A program made the translations under genes and the position numbers. The notes under the pieces are model-generated. The model saw only the letters and a program-made list of their open reading frames with translations. It had not been told where the DNA came from and did no database searches. From the NCBI GenBank assembly GCA_017848115.1, contig JAGAKZ010000012.1:1-64000 (forward strand): 64,000 nucleotides of DNA, in the 5' to 3' direction. This DNA is from Oscillospiraceae bacterium (GTDB lineage Bacteria; Bacillota; Clostridia; Oscillospirales; Ruminococcaceae). Within the stretch, counting starts at the first letter, position 1, and each line of letters opens with the position of its first letter. Positions 17,094 through 26,061 of this stretch are shown here, piece by piece.

Positions 17094-17477
17094 ATGAAAA
17101 TAAATATTTTAATAAGCAACAGTAGCGGTGTTCCGATATATGAACAGATCTATACACAGATAAAAACCTTGATTTTAAACGGTACACTCAAAGAAAACGA
17201 AGCGCTCCCCTCTATGCGTATTCTTGCAAAAGAACTGCGGATAAGTCTGATAACTACAAAACGTGCATACGAAGAACTTGAAAAAGACGGTTTTATCGTT
17301 TCATTCACCGGAAAAGGCAGTTTTGTATGTCCTAAAAACACCGAACTTATCCGTGAAGAAAATCTGAAAAAAATAGACGAAAGCTTCAGAGATGCCGTAC
17401 TGTCAGCACGACAATGCAATATCTCACTAAAAGAACTTTCAGAGATACTTGAGATCATTTATAATGAAAAGGAGTAG
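17094..17477 (+). CDS. GntR-family repressor, YtrA subfamily
   Basis: About 127 residues. The start region NSSGVPIYEQIYTQIK and the winged helix-turn-helix (LPSMRILAKELRISLITTKRAYEELEKDGF, seen in the first 75 residues, with GKGSFV closing the wing) are typical of YtrA regulators, which lack a large effector domain. Such proteins usually repress the adjacent ABC exporter and respond to cell-envelope antibiotics. Start assigned at ATG 17094; ATG 17085 is an alternative. The close GGTGGTG is the only ribosome-like site. It is followed after 6 bp by the ABC ATPase. Confidence 0.9.
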   Translation: MKINILISNSSGVPIYEQIYTQIKTLILNGTLKENEALPSMRILAKELRISLITTKRAYEELEKDGFIVSFTGKGSFVCPKNTELIREENLKKIDESFRDAVLSARQCNISLKELSEILEIIYNEKE

Positions 17478-17483
17478 ATATGT

Positions 17484-18353
17484 ATGAAAAACGCAATTGA
17501 AGTAAATTTTATCTCTAAAAAACTAAAAAACTTTTCACTGACAAATGTCAGTTTCAACGTTGAAAGCGGAACTATAATGGGTTTTGTAGGTGAAAACGGT
17601 GCCGGAAAAACTACAACGATAAAAGCAATACTGAACATGATAAAATGCGACTATGGTTCAATAAACATCTTTGGAACAGACCATATAAAAAACGAGTCAA
17701 AAATAAAAGAAGATATCGGTATAGTCTTTGATGAAATGTGTTTTAACGAAAGCCTGAACCTGACATCAATGAACAAAATAATGAAAACGATCTATAAACA
17801 ATGGGACGAACAGATCTTCAAAAAACATTGCCAAAGACTTGAACTACCTGACGACAAGCCTTTTAAAACATTTTCAAAAGGTATGAAAATGAAAGCATCT
17901 ATTGCCTGTGCAATGTCACACAATGCAAAACTACTCATACTCGATGAACCGACAAGCGGAATAGACCCGATAATGAAAACGGAAGTACTTGATATGTTTC
18001 AGGAATTTGTATCAGATGAGGAACATTCTATTCTGATCTCATCACATATAACAAATGACCTTGAACGTATTGCTGATGCTATTACATTTATACATAAAGG
18101 GCAGATACTTCTTTGCGAGGACAAACTCTCCATGCTTGAACGTCATAAGCTCATAAAATGCACACCTCAGGCACTTGAAACTATTGACAGTTCCTCAATA
18201 ATCGGATACAGGAAATCAAAATTTGACTGTGAGGTGCTTGTAAATGACGCAACTCCGTATACCACATCAGATTTTGTAATTGACCAGCCGACAATAGAAC
18301 AAATCATGTTTTTTTACGCTAAAAACTTCAAATCATCAACTGCTAAAGTTTAA
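17484..18353 (+). CDS. ABC exporter ATPase (YtrB-like)
   Basis: 289 residues. Walker A GENGAGKTTT (about 36-45), signature region FSKGMKMKASIACAM in place of LSGGQ, Walker B LLILDEPTSGIDP, and a C-terminal part that is typical of two-component exporters of the CcmA/YtrB type. AAAAGGAG lies just upstream. It sits between its regulator and a membrane partner, so the three genes form a small inducible exporter operon. The substrate is not known; bacitracin- or peptide-like envelope compounds are the usual inducers of such systems. Confidence 0.9.
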   Translation: MKNAIEVNFISKKLKNFSLTNVSFNVESGTIMGFVGENGAGKTTTIKAILNMIKCDYGSINIFGTDHIKNESKIKEDIGIVFDEMCFNESLNLTSMNKIMKTIYKQWDEQIFKKHCQRLELPDDKPFKTFSKGMKMKASIACAMSHNAKLLILDEPTSGIDPIMKTEVLDMFQEFVSDEEHSILISSHITNDLERIADAITFIHKGQILLCEDKLSMLERHKLIKCTPQALETIDSSSIIGYRKSKFDCEVLVNDATPYTTSDFVIDQPTIEQIMFFYAKNFKSSTAKV

Positions 18354-18373
18354 AATATGAAAGGGAAAAAATT

Positions 18374-19084
18374 ATGAACACTATAATCACAATGCATTTT
18401 CAGATTTTAAAATCAACAAACTATAAGTTAAAAATTATTTGGGCAATAATTCTTCTGATTTATCCTTTTGTTTTCGTAGCAATGTTTTCTGTATTGCCAA
18501 CTCTCAATACAAATAACGGTGGCAACTACAGGATATGCTTTATTTACTATACATACACATTTTTTATCATGTACCTATCAATCGGACGACAGTTTTTCTC
18601 TGATTCAAAAAATACTTTTAATAAATTTATATCCTCTACTCCGATAAATTTTTCAACTGCACTCGCAGGACAGTATGTTTCTTTTCTGATTGCATCTTTA
18701 TTGACAGTCGTGTACTCTGTTGTTTCCCTTGCAGTTTCCTGTAAACTCCTCAACATCTCTGTTACTGTAAATAATCTGATGTTGTCATTTATTTTACCTG
18801 TTTCTGCATTTCTGTTAATGGCATCAATACATATTCCGCTCACACTCAAAATAGGAACTAAAAACGCATACATCATCACCGTGTTTTCAGTATCGTTTAT
18901 CGTAATATTTGGTTTTATTTATCTTATTATCACTATTAAAAATAATTTTATGCAAAGCAGGTCAAAAATATTTCCGGAGTTATTATTTTATACACTTAAT
19001 ATTTTCCCATTCCTTCCTTTTATCATAGGAACTTTAATATATATCATATCCAAAAAGAAAAATCCTATGATATACACAAATTAA
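18374..19084 (+). CDS. ABC-2-type membrane subunit
   Basis: 236 residues with six likely membrane helices (about 20-45, 55-72, 95-125, 140-160, 170-200, 212-232). No extracytoplasmic domain is present. Its size and position right after the YtrB-like ATPase fit an ABC-2 transporter permease. AAAGGGA precedes the ATG. No terminator is obvious before the promoter of the next gene at 19121. Confidence 0.75.
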   Translation: MNTIITMHFQILKSTNYKLKIIWAIILLIYPFVFVAMFSVLPTLNTNNGGNYRICFIYYTYTFFIMYLSIGRQFFSDSKNTFNKFISSTPINFSTALAGQYVSFLIASLLTVVYSVVSLAVSCKLLNISVTVNNLMLSFILPVSAFLLMASIHIPLTLKIGTKNAYIITVFSVSFIVIFGFIYLIITIKNNFMQSRSKIFPELLFYTLNIFPFLPFIIGTLIYIISKKKNPMIYTN

Positions 19085-19120
19085 CATTTACACCCTTACA
19101 AAAGCTTGAAATATTTGTGC

Positions 19121-19149
19121 TTGACTATAACAAACTAAAATGCTATAAT
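19121..19149 (+). promoter_or_regulatory. Promoter of the TM-helix-repeat gene
   Basis: TTGACT (19121-19126), 17 bp, TATAAT (19144-19149). The leader is about 160 bases; the rest of the gap shows nothing clear. Confidence 0.8.
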
Positions 19150-19317
19150 TGTCTTATATCAAAAAAGTAGCAGAGAATTTGTCGTATTTTATGCAAAACA
19201 ATTTAAATGTAATGCATTTTACACAAAGAATGAAAATCAATAAAGCGAGTTTTGCCGTTTTCGCTTGACTTCTCTGCTTTTAAACGGTAAAATATTTTAA
19301 GATAAAGGGGTATTTTT

Positions 19318-20517
19318 ATGGATGAACTCAAACGCTTCGCAGATTCATTACTCGACAAGGTACCAAATATCTTGTTTGCTATTATCCTGCTTGTACTTGC
19401 ATTTGTAGTAGCAAAGGTAGTGAGATCTCTCGTAACCAAGCTTCTTAATCTTCCTAAGGTTGAGAAACTTCTCGGAAAAATCGGCATCAAACCCGAAACA
19501 ACCAAAACAGCAAAAGACTTTATAGCAAAACTCGCATACTTTATTACTTTCATAGTTTTCCTTCCGGGGGTACTTGACAAGCTTGAAATGCACAGTGTTT
19601 CAACACCTATTTCAAACCTTGCAAGTGACTTTATTTCATTTATTCCTAAGCTTATCTCTGCCGGAATCATTCTTGCGATCGGTATATTTATCGCTAAGAT
19701 AGTAAAGGATCTTCTCACTCCTGTACTTAAAGCAACAAAGATTGATTCTCTTCAGGAAAAGTCAGGTATAAAAGCTACCGAAAAAACAGCTTTATCCAGT
19801 ATAATTGTAAATCTTATTTACGGATTTATACTTCTTATAGTTATTTCAGCTGCACTTGATAAACTTGAAATAACATCTATTTCAGGTCCTACAAACGCAA
19901 TCGTATCTTCTATCTTCGCAGCTATCCCGAATATTCTCAGTGCAGTTGTAATAATAGCACTTGGCATATTCATTTCAAATCTCGTTACAAACCTGCTCGA
20001 AACATTCCTTGCAGGAGTAGGCGCTGATACTGTTATTGAAAAAATCACAGGCAGCCCTGCAAAGAAAATCGTTCTTTCAAAGCTTATCGCTACAATAGTA
20101 AGATGCCTCATGATCGGTATCTTCCTCATTCAGGGCATCAATGTTCTCGGTTTACCTGTTCTTACAGGAATCGGTCAGATGATCATAAGCTACATTCCTA
20201 CAGCTCTCAGCATCGCACTTATCCTTATCGTTGGTATCTTCGGTGCAAACACAGTTGAATCTGCTATCAGCAACAAGTTCCCTAAAGCTAAAGCAAGTAC
20301 ATTTGTTGCTAAAACAGCTATCTACGTTGTACTCGCATTCCTCTGCTTAAGCCAGCTCGGAATCGCAAATGCAATAGTTGAAAGCACATTCATCATTATT
20401 GTTGCTGCTGTTGGTATCGCATTTGCAGTTTCATTTGGTATCGGTGGCAAGACATTCGCTGCAAATACACTCAAGAAACTCGAAGACAAGTTCGATGACA
20501 ATAACAAAGCCGAATAA
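19318..20517 (+). CDS. TM-helix-repeat protein related to mechanosensitive channels
   Basis: 399 residues built of repeated units, each a helix pair followed by an amphipathic linker. Similar segments PNILFAIILLVLAFVVAKVV, PKLISAGIILAIGIFIAKIV, PNILSAVVIIALGIFISNLV and PTALSIALILIVGIFGANTV start near 16, 110, 198 and 288. This is the TM_helix (conserved TM helix) repeat found beside MscS-like channels. The final glycine-rich segment (AFAVSFGIGGKTFA) resembles the MscS pore helix. It lacks the MscS beta and C-terminal vestibule domains, so the channel role is inferred only. GGGG lies upstream of the ATG. Monocistronic. Confidence 0.82.
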   Translation: MDELKRFADSLLDKVPNILFAIILLVLAFVVAKVVRSLVTKLLNLPKVEKLLGKIGIKPETTKTAKDFIAKLAYFITFIVFLPGVLDKLEMHSVSTPISNLASDFISFIPKLISAGIILAIGIFIAKIVKDLLTPVLKATKIDSLQEKSGIKATEKTALSSIIVNLIYGFILLIVISAALDKLEITSISGPTNAIVSSIFAAIPNILSAVVIIALGIFISNLVTNLLETFLAGVGADTVIEKITGSPAKKIVLSKLIATIVRCLMIGIFLIQGINVLGLPVLTGIGQMIISYIPTALSIALILIVGIFGANTVESAISNKFPKAKASTFVAKTAIYVVLAFLCLSQLGIANAIVESTFIIIVAAVGIAFAVSFGIGGKTFAANTLKKLEDKFDDNNKAE

Positions 20518-20543
20518 AAAATATTGATTTTCATTCAAAAAAT

Positions 20544-20580
20544 AATGCTGCACGAAAAAAAGTGCAGCATTTATTTTTGT
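20544..20580 (+). terminator. Terminator after the TM-helix-repeat gene
   Basis: AATGCTGCAC (20544-20553) pairs with GTGCAGCATT (20562-20571), followed by a T-run. Confidence 0.88.
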
Positions 20581-20596
20581 TTTCAGGGCAGAAAAC

Positions 20597-20616
20597 GACC
20601 CCACATAAGTGGGGCC
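20597..20616 (-). terminator. Probable terminator of the transglutaminase-dockerin gene
   Basis: CCCCAC (20599-20604) and GTGGGG (20609-20614) form a GC-rich stem, with GTTTT after it on the minus strand. The T-run is short. Confidence 0.5.
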
Positions 20617-20677
20617 GCCTTCCAAGGAAATATGAGAAAAACACTATTTGTTTGGAAATTTCTTTATTAAGTACATC

Positions 20678-22729
20678 TTATTTTGTAAATGATGTGATGT
20701 CTTTTATGATGTACTGTTTCATTGTTGCAAGGTCACACAAATCAACGATTCCGTCAAATGTAACATCTGCATACTTGATAAGTTCGTCAGCAATCTTCGC
20801 ATCGTTGAGAAGATGAAGTGATATTTTTGTAAGATCTGTAAGATCAATCTCACCGTCACCACTTACATCACCTATAGCCGTCTCCGGCTGAGGTAACTGC
20901 TGCATGGAATCTGTCGTTGTCTGAGGATCTTTGTATGCATCACTTGGAGGAACAGATACGTTATCCATTACCACTACATAACTGGATGCATGATTAAGTG
21001 ATATTGTAACTGCGCCTTCATTATTGATAACAACTTCCTGAACCTTATCCATCTTGTTTTCTGCCTCATTGTAATAATACAATGTAGCAGGTCTTTCGGA
21101 AAATTCTGAACCGATATTGTAGCTTATATCTGCAACAAATCCAAATTCACCGTTATGTTCAAGATCAAGTTCAACTGTATCTTTACCCTGTGCTATATCT
21201 GTAAGCATGTCTTCAGGAACTTCGCCCTGATTCTTATTTATTTCAAGGTTTATATCCCTTGTTGCTGATGAGCCTACACTCTGACCGTTTATTGCCCAGC
21301 TGTATGTATCAACTTCAAGAACTACCTCTATATCTCTGCCTTTTATAAGTTCGAGTGCCTGAGAAGGAAATACTCTTTCTTCAGTCATATCGAAAACTGT
21401 GCTCTCACCATCATTCATATCTTCGATTGACTTGAGCATAGTTGCTATGTATGAATAATTTTCAAGATGAAGATCCATAACTTCAACAAGTTTTCCTTCA
21501 TCTGTAGGAGCCTGCTTGATAACTGCGTAAAGCTTGTCATTTTCAAGCACCAGACCGTACATATAGCCATCTGTTTCGTATGGATTTACATACTTAAGAC
21601 CTTCTTTGTACGAACCGTCAAGATTCATTGAATAAATCATTGTAGGTGTATTGTAATAAACTTTTCCACCTGAAACTATAAGGCTTGTATACTTACCTGT
21701 CCAGAACTGGTTAGGTTCATTCCACACATACCATCTTTCTTCATCGAGGCTTACATTTGTGTTTACCTGACCTGAACCCTCAACGTATGTGCTGTATTCA
21801 CCTGTATCGCTTATAAAATACCACTGACCATTGTCAATAAATATTTCTGTGCCTACTTTTCCCCAGAATGCATCGTCATACTTTGTGTTCTGAGCTGTAA
21901 TACCTTCGCTGTTCCAGTCATGATGAGCGGTTGCTCTTGTATCGCTTTCGCAAAGTATAGCGCCATCGCTAAGCATAAAATATGAATGATTTACTCTTCC
22001 GACAGCATCCGGAACCGGATCATCCCAAGTTACATCAACATGGTACCATTCGCCATCAATTTTTACAAGATTCCATGCATGAGCCATTATTTCGCTTGTA
22101 ACCATCACTGACTCTATACCTATACGATCAAGAAGATAACCATATGCCTGAGCATAACCCTGACATACACCATTTCCCATCACCAATATATCATAAGCGG
22201 AAATACCGTCGTTATAGTCTTCTATTTCGCCGCTAAGATCATACTTTGTATTAAGAACTATATAATCATGAAGCTTTAATGCCTTTTCAACCTCTGTCAT
22301 ATCATCCTTTATTGTTTTTCCCAGTATCTCATCAACCTTTGAATTAAACTGTTCAATAAGAGGTGCAACATCTTCCGGAGTATTTTCATACTGAAGCTTG
22401 ACTGAAGTCAACACAACTTCGCCCGCATCATTATAACTACCACCGCACTTGGTCGAATCTTTTACTATTCTAAGATAAAAAAGTTCGGGATCCATTATGA
22501 CCTTGTTTACAGCTTCTGTTATCAAAGAAATATCGCCCATTCTATAATCAAACTGCTTGATATCTATAACTGTTTCAAAATTGCTGATACCATTTTTAAG
22601 AACTTCAATAAGTGTCTGTTCTTCCTGTTCCTGAGCCGAAACTGAAATTGCAGGAACTGCTACTGCTGTCAGGTTTATTGATAAAACAGCTGATAACGCT
22701 GTCGATAGTATTCTCTTTACCGCTTTCAT
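20678..22729 (-). CDS. Secreted transglutaminase-like protein with dockerin
   Basis: 683 residues. A signal peptide (1-32, ending SVSAQ) is followed by a transglutaminase-like cysteine protease fold around 145-240 with C189 (NGVCQGYAQAY), H218 (AHAWNLV) and D232 (HVDVTWDDP). A middle region (about 270-470) resembles repeated propeller-like strands, then comes a beta domain. A C-terminal dockerin follows with two calcium loops, GDVSGDGEIDLTDLT and ADVTFDGIVDLCDLA. Dockerins plug enzymes into cohesin scaffolds on the cell surface. The catalytic triad is complete, so it may cross-link or cleave proteins in the cellulosome or wall. Transcription is preceded by a c-di-GMP-I riboswitch and a terminator, unusual for a dockerin gene. 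Confidence 0.88.
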   Translation of the reverse strand: MKAVKRILSTALSAVLSINLTAVAVPAISVSAQEQEEQTLIEVLKNGISNFETVIDIKQFDYRMGDISLITEAVNKVIMDPELFYLRIVKDSTKCGGSYNDAGEVVLTSVKLQYENTPEDVAPLIEQFNSKVDEILGKTIKDDMTEVEKALKLHDYIVLNTKYDLSGEIEDYNDGISAYDILVMGNGVCQGYAQAYGYLLDRIGIESVMVTSEIMAHAWNLVKIDGEWYHVDVTWDDPVPDAVGRVNHSYFMLSDGAILCESDTRATAHHDWNSEGITAQNTKYDDAFWGKVGTEIFIDNGQWYFISDTGEYSTYVEGSGQVNTNVSLDEERWYVWNEPNQFWTGKYTSLIVSGGKVYYNTPTMIYSMNLDGSYKEGLKYVNPYETDGYMYGLVLENDKLYAVIKQAPTDEGKLVEVMDLHLENYSYIATMLKSIEDMNDGESTVFDMTEERVFPSQALELIKGRDIEVVLEVDTYSWAINGQSVGSSATRDINLEINKNQGEVPEDMLTDIAQGKDTVELDLEHNGEFGFVADISYNIGSEFSERPATLYYYNEAENKMDKVQEVVINNEGAVTISLNHASSYVVVMDNVSVPPSDAYKDPQTTTDSMQQLPQPETAIGDVSGDGEIDLTDLTKISLHLLNDAKIADELIKYADVTFDGIVDLCDLATMKQYIIKDITSFTK

Positions 22730-22811
22730 AATGATTCCTCCCCATTAATTGATATCTTTAGTCATCAAAATCTTTTTAAAACATAATTTTAAAACATAAA
22801 ATAATATAATA

Positions 22812-22857
22812 GCTAAAAAAATTTTAAAAGGCTGATACCGGGTGGTATCAGCCTTTC
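22812..22857 (-). terminator. Riboswitch-controlled terminator
   Basis: Arms 22827-22839 and 22844-22856 pair over 13 bp. On the minus strand they are followed by TTTTAAAATTTTTTT. Its 5' arm (GGCTGATACC) can instead pair with GGTATGACAGCC of the aptamer. Confidence 0.85.
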
Positions 22858-22895
22858 TTTCCAACCATAAACGACCACTAAAAAATTGGTTCGCT

Positions 22896-22982
22896 TAAAA
22901 TTGTGCAGCTGGCTGTCATACCTTTAATGGTTTAGACCCTAAGCTTTGCGTCCTTGCCTTTCAGCAAGTTTGCCCAATTGTT
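22896..22982 (-). ncRNA. c-di-GMP-I (GEMM) riboswitch aptamer
   Basis: The minus strand shows the conserved GEMM core in order: GGGCAAAC, a stem capped by a GAAA tetraloop (CTTGCTGAAAGGCAAG), GGACGCAAAGC, then the receptor-side strands TCTAAACC and GGTATGAC, and a closing strand that pairs AATTG with CAATT. This is the class-I cyclic-di-GMP aptamer. It lies about 165 bp upstream of the transglutaminase-dockerin start, in the same orientation, and ahead of an intrinsic terminator. It therefore probably controls that gene at the transcription level. Confidence 0.9.
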
Positions 22983-23072
22983 TAATTTTTACTATCATGC
23001 TTTCTTTAATGCCATAGTGAAGAATCAAAATCACTGCTAAAATAAATACAAAATAGTTAGTAGAATGAAAAA

Positions 23073-23201
23073 GAGAGTTTATCGACGTTGTTTAGGTTGT
23101 AAAATAAAAAATAAAATAATCGGAAAACCACCTTGCCGGTGATTTGATTTCCGTGATTTATTTTCTGTCTTAAGTATATCACGGTCAATTTCGTTTGTCA
23201 A
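23073..23201 (-). promoter_or_regulatory. Promoter and 5' hairpin of the riboswitch leader
   Basis: TTGACA (23196-23201), 17 bp, TATACT (23073 + 100 = 23173-23178) on the minus strand. A few bases after the expected start, a hairpin (CGGAAA...TTTCCG with an inner CACC/GGTG stem, about 23118-23153) is followed by a T-rich tract. It may be an early terminator or a short separate RNA. Confidence 0.6.
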
Positions 23202-23393
23202 TAGTAAATAATAATTTTTTTAATAAATATTTTTAATTCGGAAATATGCATAATATGAGCCAGATTTTCATAGCTATAATAGCCAACTGTTTCCATAAAA
23301 ACACAATTCGTCTTCTGTATCAGATTTTTTGCTCATATCAAAGGAGGATAAAAGTGCATAATTAATTTTCTTTTATTTTGTTCGATAAAAGTA

Positions 23394-23422
23394 TTGAATT
23401 AATTAATTGATTAGTGTATAAT
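23394..23422 (+). promoter_or_regulatory. Promoter of glycogen phosphorylase gene
   Basis: TTGAAT (23394-23399), 17 bp, TATAAT (23417-23422). The leader is about 115 bases. The rest of the gap between the riboswitch promoter and here shows nothing secure. Confidence 0.65.
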
Positions 23423-23544
23423 GTTTATATATATTACTGATTTTGAGTAACCGGCGCTATGCTCAATTTATCATATCAACCAATATCGCACATTTCACTA
23501 TTTTTATTACAATTATTTCATCGTCGGGGAATGGAGAAAAGACA

Positions 23545-25947
23545 ATGAAAAAAATGTCCAAGGAACACATCAGACACGAACTCATCAAAATACTGCATTC
23601 AAACTATAATGTAGCACCTGATGACGCTTCTGATGCACAGGTGTACAATGCACTTTCCACTTTAGTGATGGAACACCTGAATGAGAAAAGAAACAGTTTT
23701 AACAACAGAATCAACTCACAGGGAAGAAAACAGATATACTACTTATCCATGGAATTTCTTATGGGAAGATCACTCAAAACCAGTCTTTACAATCTTGAAA
23801 TAGTTGAAGACGTAAGAAATATTCTCAAAGAATACGACATCAATCTTGAAAAAATATATGAAAATGAACCTGATGCAGGTCTCGGAAACGGCGGTCTCGG
23901 CCGTCTTGCAGCGTGTTATCTTGATGCAATGGCTACTCAGGAAATACCTGCAATGGGATACTCTATATGTTATGAATATGGTATCTTCAAACAGAAAATT
24001 GATGAAGGATGGCAGACTGAACTCCCTGACAACTGGATGCCGGGCGGTGAAGTCTGGCTCGACCCTAAACCCGAAAGAGCAGTAGAAGTTCATTTTGAAG
24101 GCGAACTTCACGAATACTGGGACAGTCAGTATCATCATATATCACATCATAACTATAGTACAGTACTTGCTATACCATATGATATGTATGTATCAGGATA
24201 TAACAGTGACGGTGTATCTGTACTCAGACTCTGGACTGCAAAATCACCGAGCTTTGATATGGCAATGTTCAATCAGGGCGACTATGCAAAGGCTTTGAGT
24301 CAGAACAGTATAGCAAATGCTATTTCAAAGGTTCTCTACCCTAACGACAATCATCTTGAAGGAAAATCTTTAAGACTTCGTCAGCAGTACTTCCTTTGTG
24401 CTGCATCAATAGGCGATATCGTAACAAACCATATGTCAGTATACGGAACTCTTGAAAATCTTCATGACAAAGTTGCTATACATATAAACGATACTCACCC
24501 TACCCTTGCTGTTCCTGAACTTATGAGAATACTTCTTGACGACTGCGGATATTCATGGGATAAGGCATGGCACATAGTAAAAAATACATTTGCATATACA
24601 AACCATACAGTCATGGCAGAAGCTCTTGAAAAATGGGATATCAATCTCTTAAAGAGCATCGTTCCAAGAATATTCTCGATTATAGTTGAAATAAATAACA
24701 GATACTGTCAGAAGCTTTCGCAGCTTAGTGAAAACAATTATGAAAAGACAAACCGTATGTCTATCATAAAGAACAATCACGTTCATATGGCTTCACTCTG
24801 CGTTGCTGCTTCACACAGTGTAAACGGTGTTTCAAAGCTTCACTCAGAAATAATAAAACAGGATGTATTCTCAGACGAATACGAATACTTCCCTCTTAAA
24901 TTCAAAAATGTTACAAACGGTATCGCTTACAGAAGATGGCTGTACCAGTCAAATCCGGGTCTTACAGCTCTTCTTTCATCTAAAATAGGTGATAAATTTC
25001 TCAAAGACGGCGATGAACTCAAAAAGTTCGGCGTTTTTGAAAATGACAAATCTGTACTTGACGAACTTGCAAAAATAAAAAGAATAAATAAAGAAAACTT
25101 TCTCAAATATGCAAAAAACTACTGCAATCTTGATTTTGAAATAAATCCTGACAGCATATTTGACGTTCAGGTTAAGCGTCTGCATGAATACAAACGTCAG
25201 CATCTGAATGCGCTTAACATAATAGCCGACTATAACTATCTGCTCGCTAATCCTGATGCAGATTACACTCCGAGAACATACATATTCGCTGCAAAAGCCG
25301 CACCGGGATATTATCTTGCAAAACAGATAATTAAAATGATCTGGTGTATATCCGAGGAAATAAGAAAGAACAAGAAGATATCCGAAAAGCTAAACGTATT
25401 CTTCCTTGAAGACTATAAGGTAACACTTTCAGAACTCCTTATGCCTGCAAGTGACATATCCGAACAGATCTCCCTTGCCGGTACAGAGGCTTCCGGTACA
25501 GGTAATATGAAACTTATGCTCAACGGCGCAGTAACACTCGGAACACTTGATGGCGCAAATGTTGAAATTAAGCAGGCTGTCGGCGATGACAATATAATTA
25601 TATTTGGTATGACTGCCGAAGAAGTATCGGCAAAGAAAGCTATGGGCTACTCTCCAAGAAGTTACTACGACTCAAATGAAACAATCAAACAGGCTGTAAA
25701 CCGTATGTACCATGGTATCAACGGATGTAACTTCAACGATGTTGCAAACTCCCTGCAAAATTCCGATCCTTACATGGTACTTGCTGATTTTGATTCATAC
25801 AGAGCCGCTCAGAAACTTTCATCAGAACTTTACAATGACAAATACAAGTGGCTCAAAATGTCACTTAATAATATCGCAGGTGCAGGCGTATTCTCTGCCG
25901 ACCGTGCGGTTAAGGACTATGCAAGAGATATTTGGGGAATTCTTTGA
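23545..25947 (+). CDS. glgP: Glycogen/maltodextrin phosphorylase (GT35)
   Basis: 800 residues. It releases glucose-1-phosphate from alpha-1,4-glucans using pyridoxal phosphate. The PLP lysine is K656 in EASGTGNMKLMLNG. Other family blocks are seen: RKQIYYLSMEFLMGRSL, AGLGNGGLGRLAACYLDAMAT and INDTHPTLAVPELMRIL. The length is normal. The start is ATG 23545 (MKKMSKEH), 11 bases after GGAG; the frame is open further upstream without a ribosome site. Cytoplasmic. It is followed 115 bp later by a GH13 enzyme, together a maltodextrin or glycogen degradation unit. Confidence 0.96.
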   Translation: MKKMSKEHIRHELIKILHSNYNVAPDDASDAQVYNALSTLVMEHLNEKRNSFNNRINSQGRKQIYYLSMEFLMGRSLKTSLYNLEIVEDVRNILKEYDINLEKIYENEPDAGLGNGGLGRLAACYLDAMATQEIPAMGYSICYEYGIFKQKIDEGWQTELPDNWMPGGEVWLDPKPERAVEVHFEGELHEYWDSQYHHISHHNYSTVLAIPYDMYVSGYNSDGVSVLRLWTAKSPSFDMAMFNQGDYAKALSQNSIANAISKVLYPNDNHLEGKSLRLRQQYFLCAASIGDIVTNHMSVYGTLENLHDKVAIHINDTHPTLAVPELMRILLDDCGYSWDKAWHIVKNTFAYTNHTVMAEALEKWDINLLKSIVPRIFSIIVEINNRYCQKLSQLSENNYEKTNRMSIIKNNHVHMASLCVAASHSVNGVSKLHSEIIKQDVFSDEYEYFPLKFKNVTNGIAYRRWLYQSNPGLTALLSSKIGDKFLKDGDELKKFGVFENDKSVLDELAKIKRINKENFLKYAKNYCNLDFEINPDSIFDVQVKRLHEYKRQHLNALNIIADYNYLLANPDADYTPRTYIFAAKAAPGYYLAKQIIKMIWCISEEIRKNKKISEKLNVFFLEDYKVTLSELLMPASDISEQISLAGTEASGTGNMKLMLNGAVTLGTLDGANVEIKQAVGDDNIIIFGMTAEEVSAKKAMGYSPRSYYDSNETIKQAVNRMYHGINGCNFNDVANSLQNSDPYMVLADFDSYRAAQKLSSELYNDKYKWLKMSLNNIAGAGVFSADRAVKDYARDIWGIL

Positions 25948-26061
25948 TTTAGTGCCGTCATTATAATAGTTAATTAGGGCGGCAGTAAATACTCTGTCGC
26001 CTTAATATATATGCGACAATATTTTCACTTTAAATTTCAGAAAAGAAATGAGGTATTTGCT

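Noticed and set aside
23255..23365. A 36-codon frame, and a strong AAAGGAGG followed by a three-codon GTG frame
   Set aside because: The longer frame has no good site. The strong site serves only a three-codon frame. No support beyond the pattern.
23459..23548. A 29-codon frame in the glgP leader overlapping its start as ATGA
   Set aside because: No ribosome site, and the sequence has no leader-peptide feature such as codon runs; the overlap can be chance.
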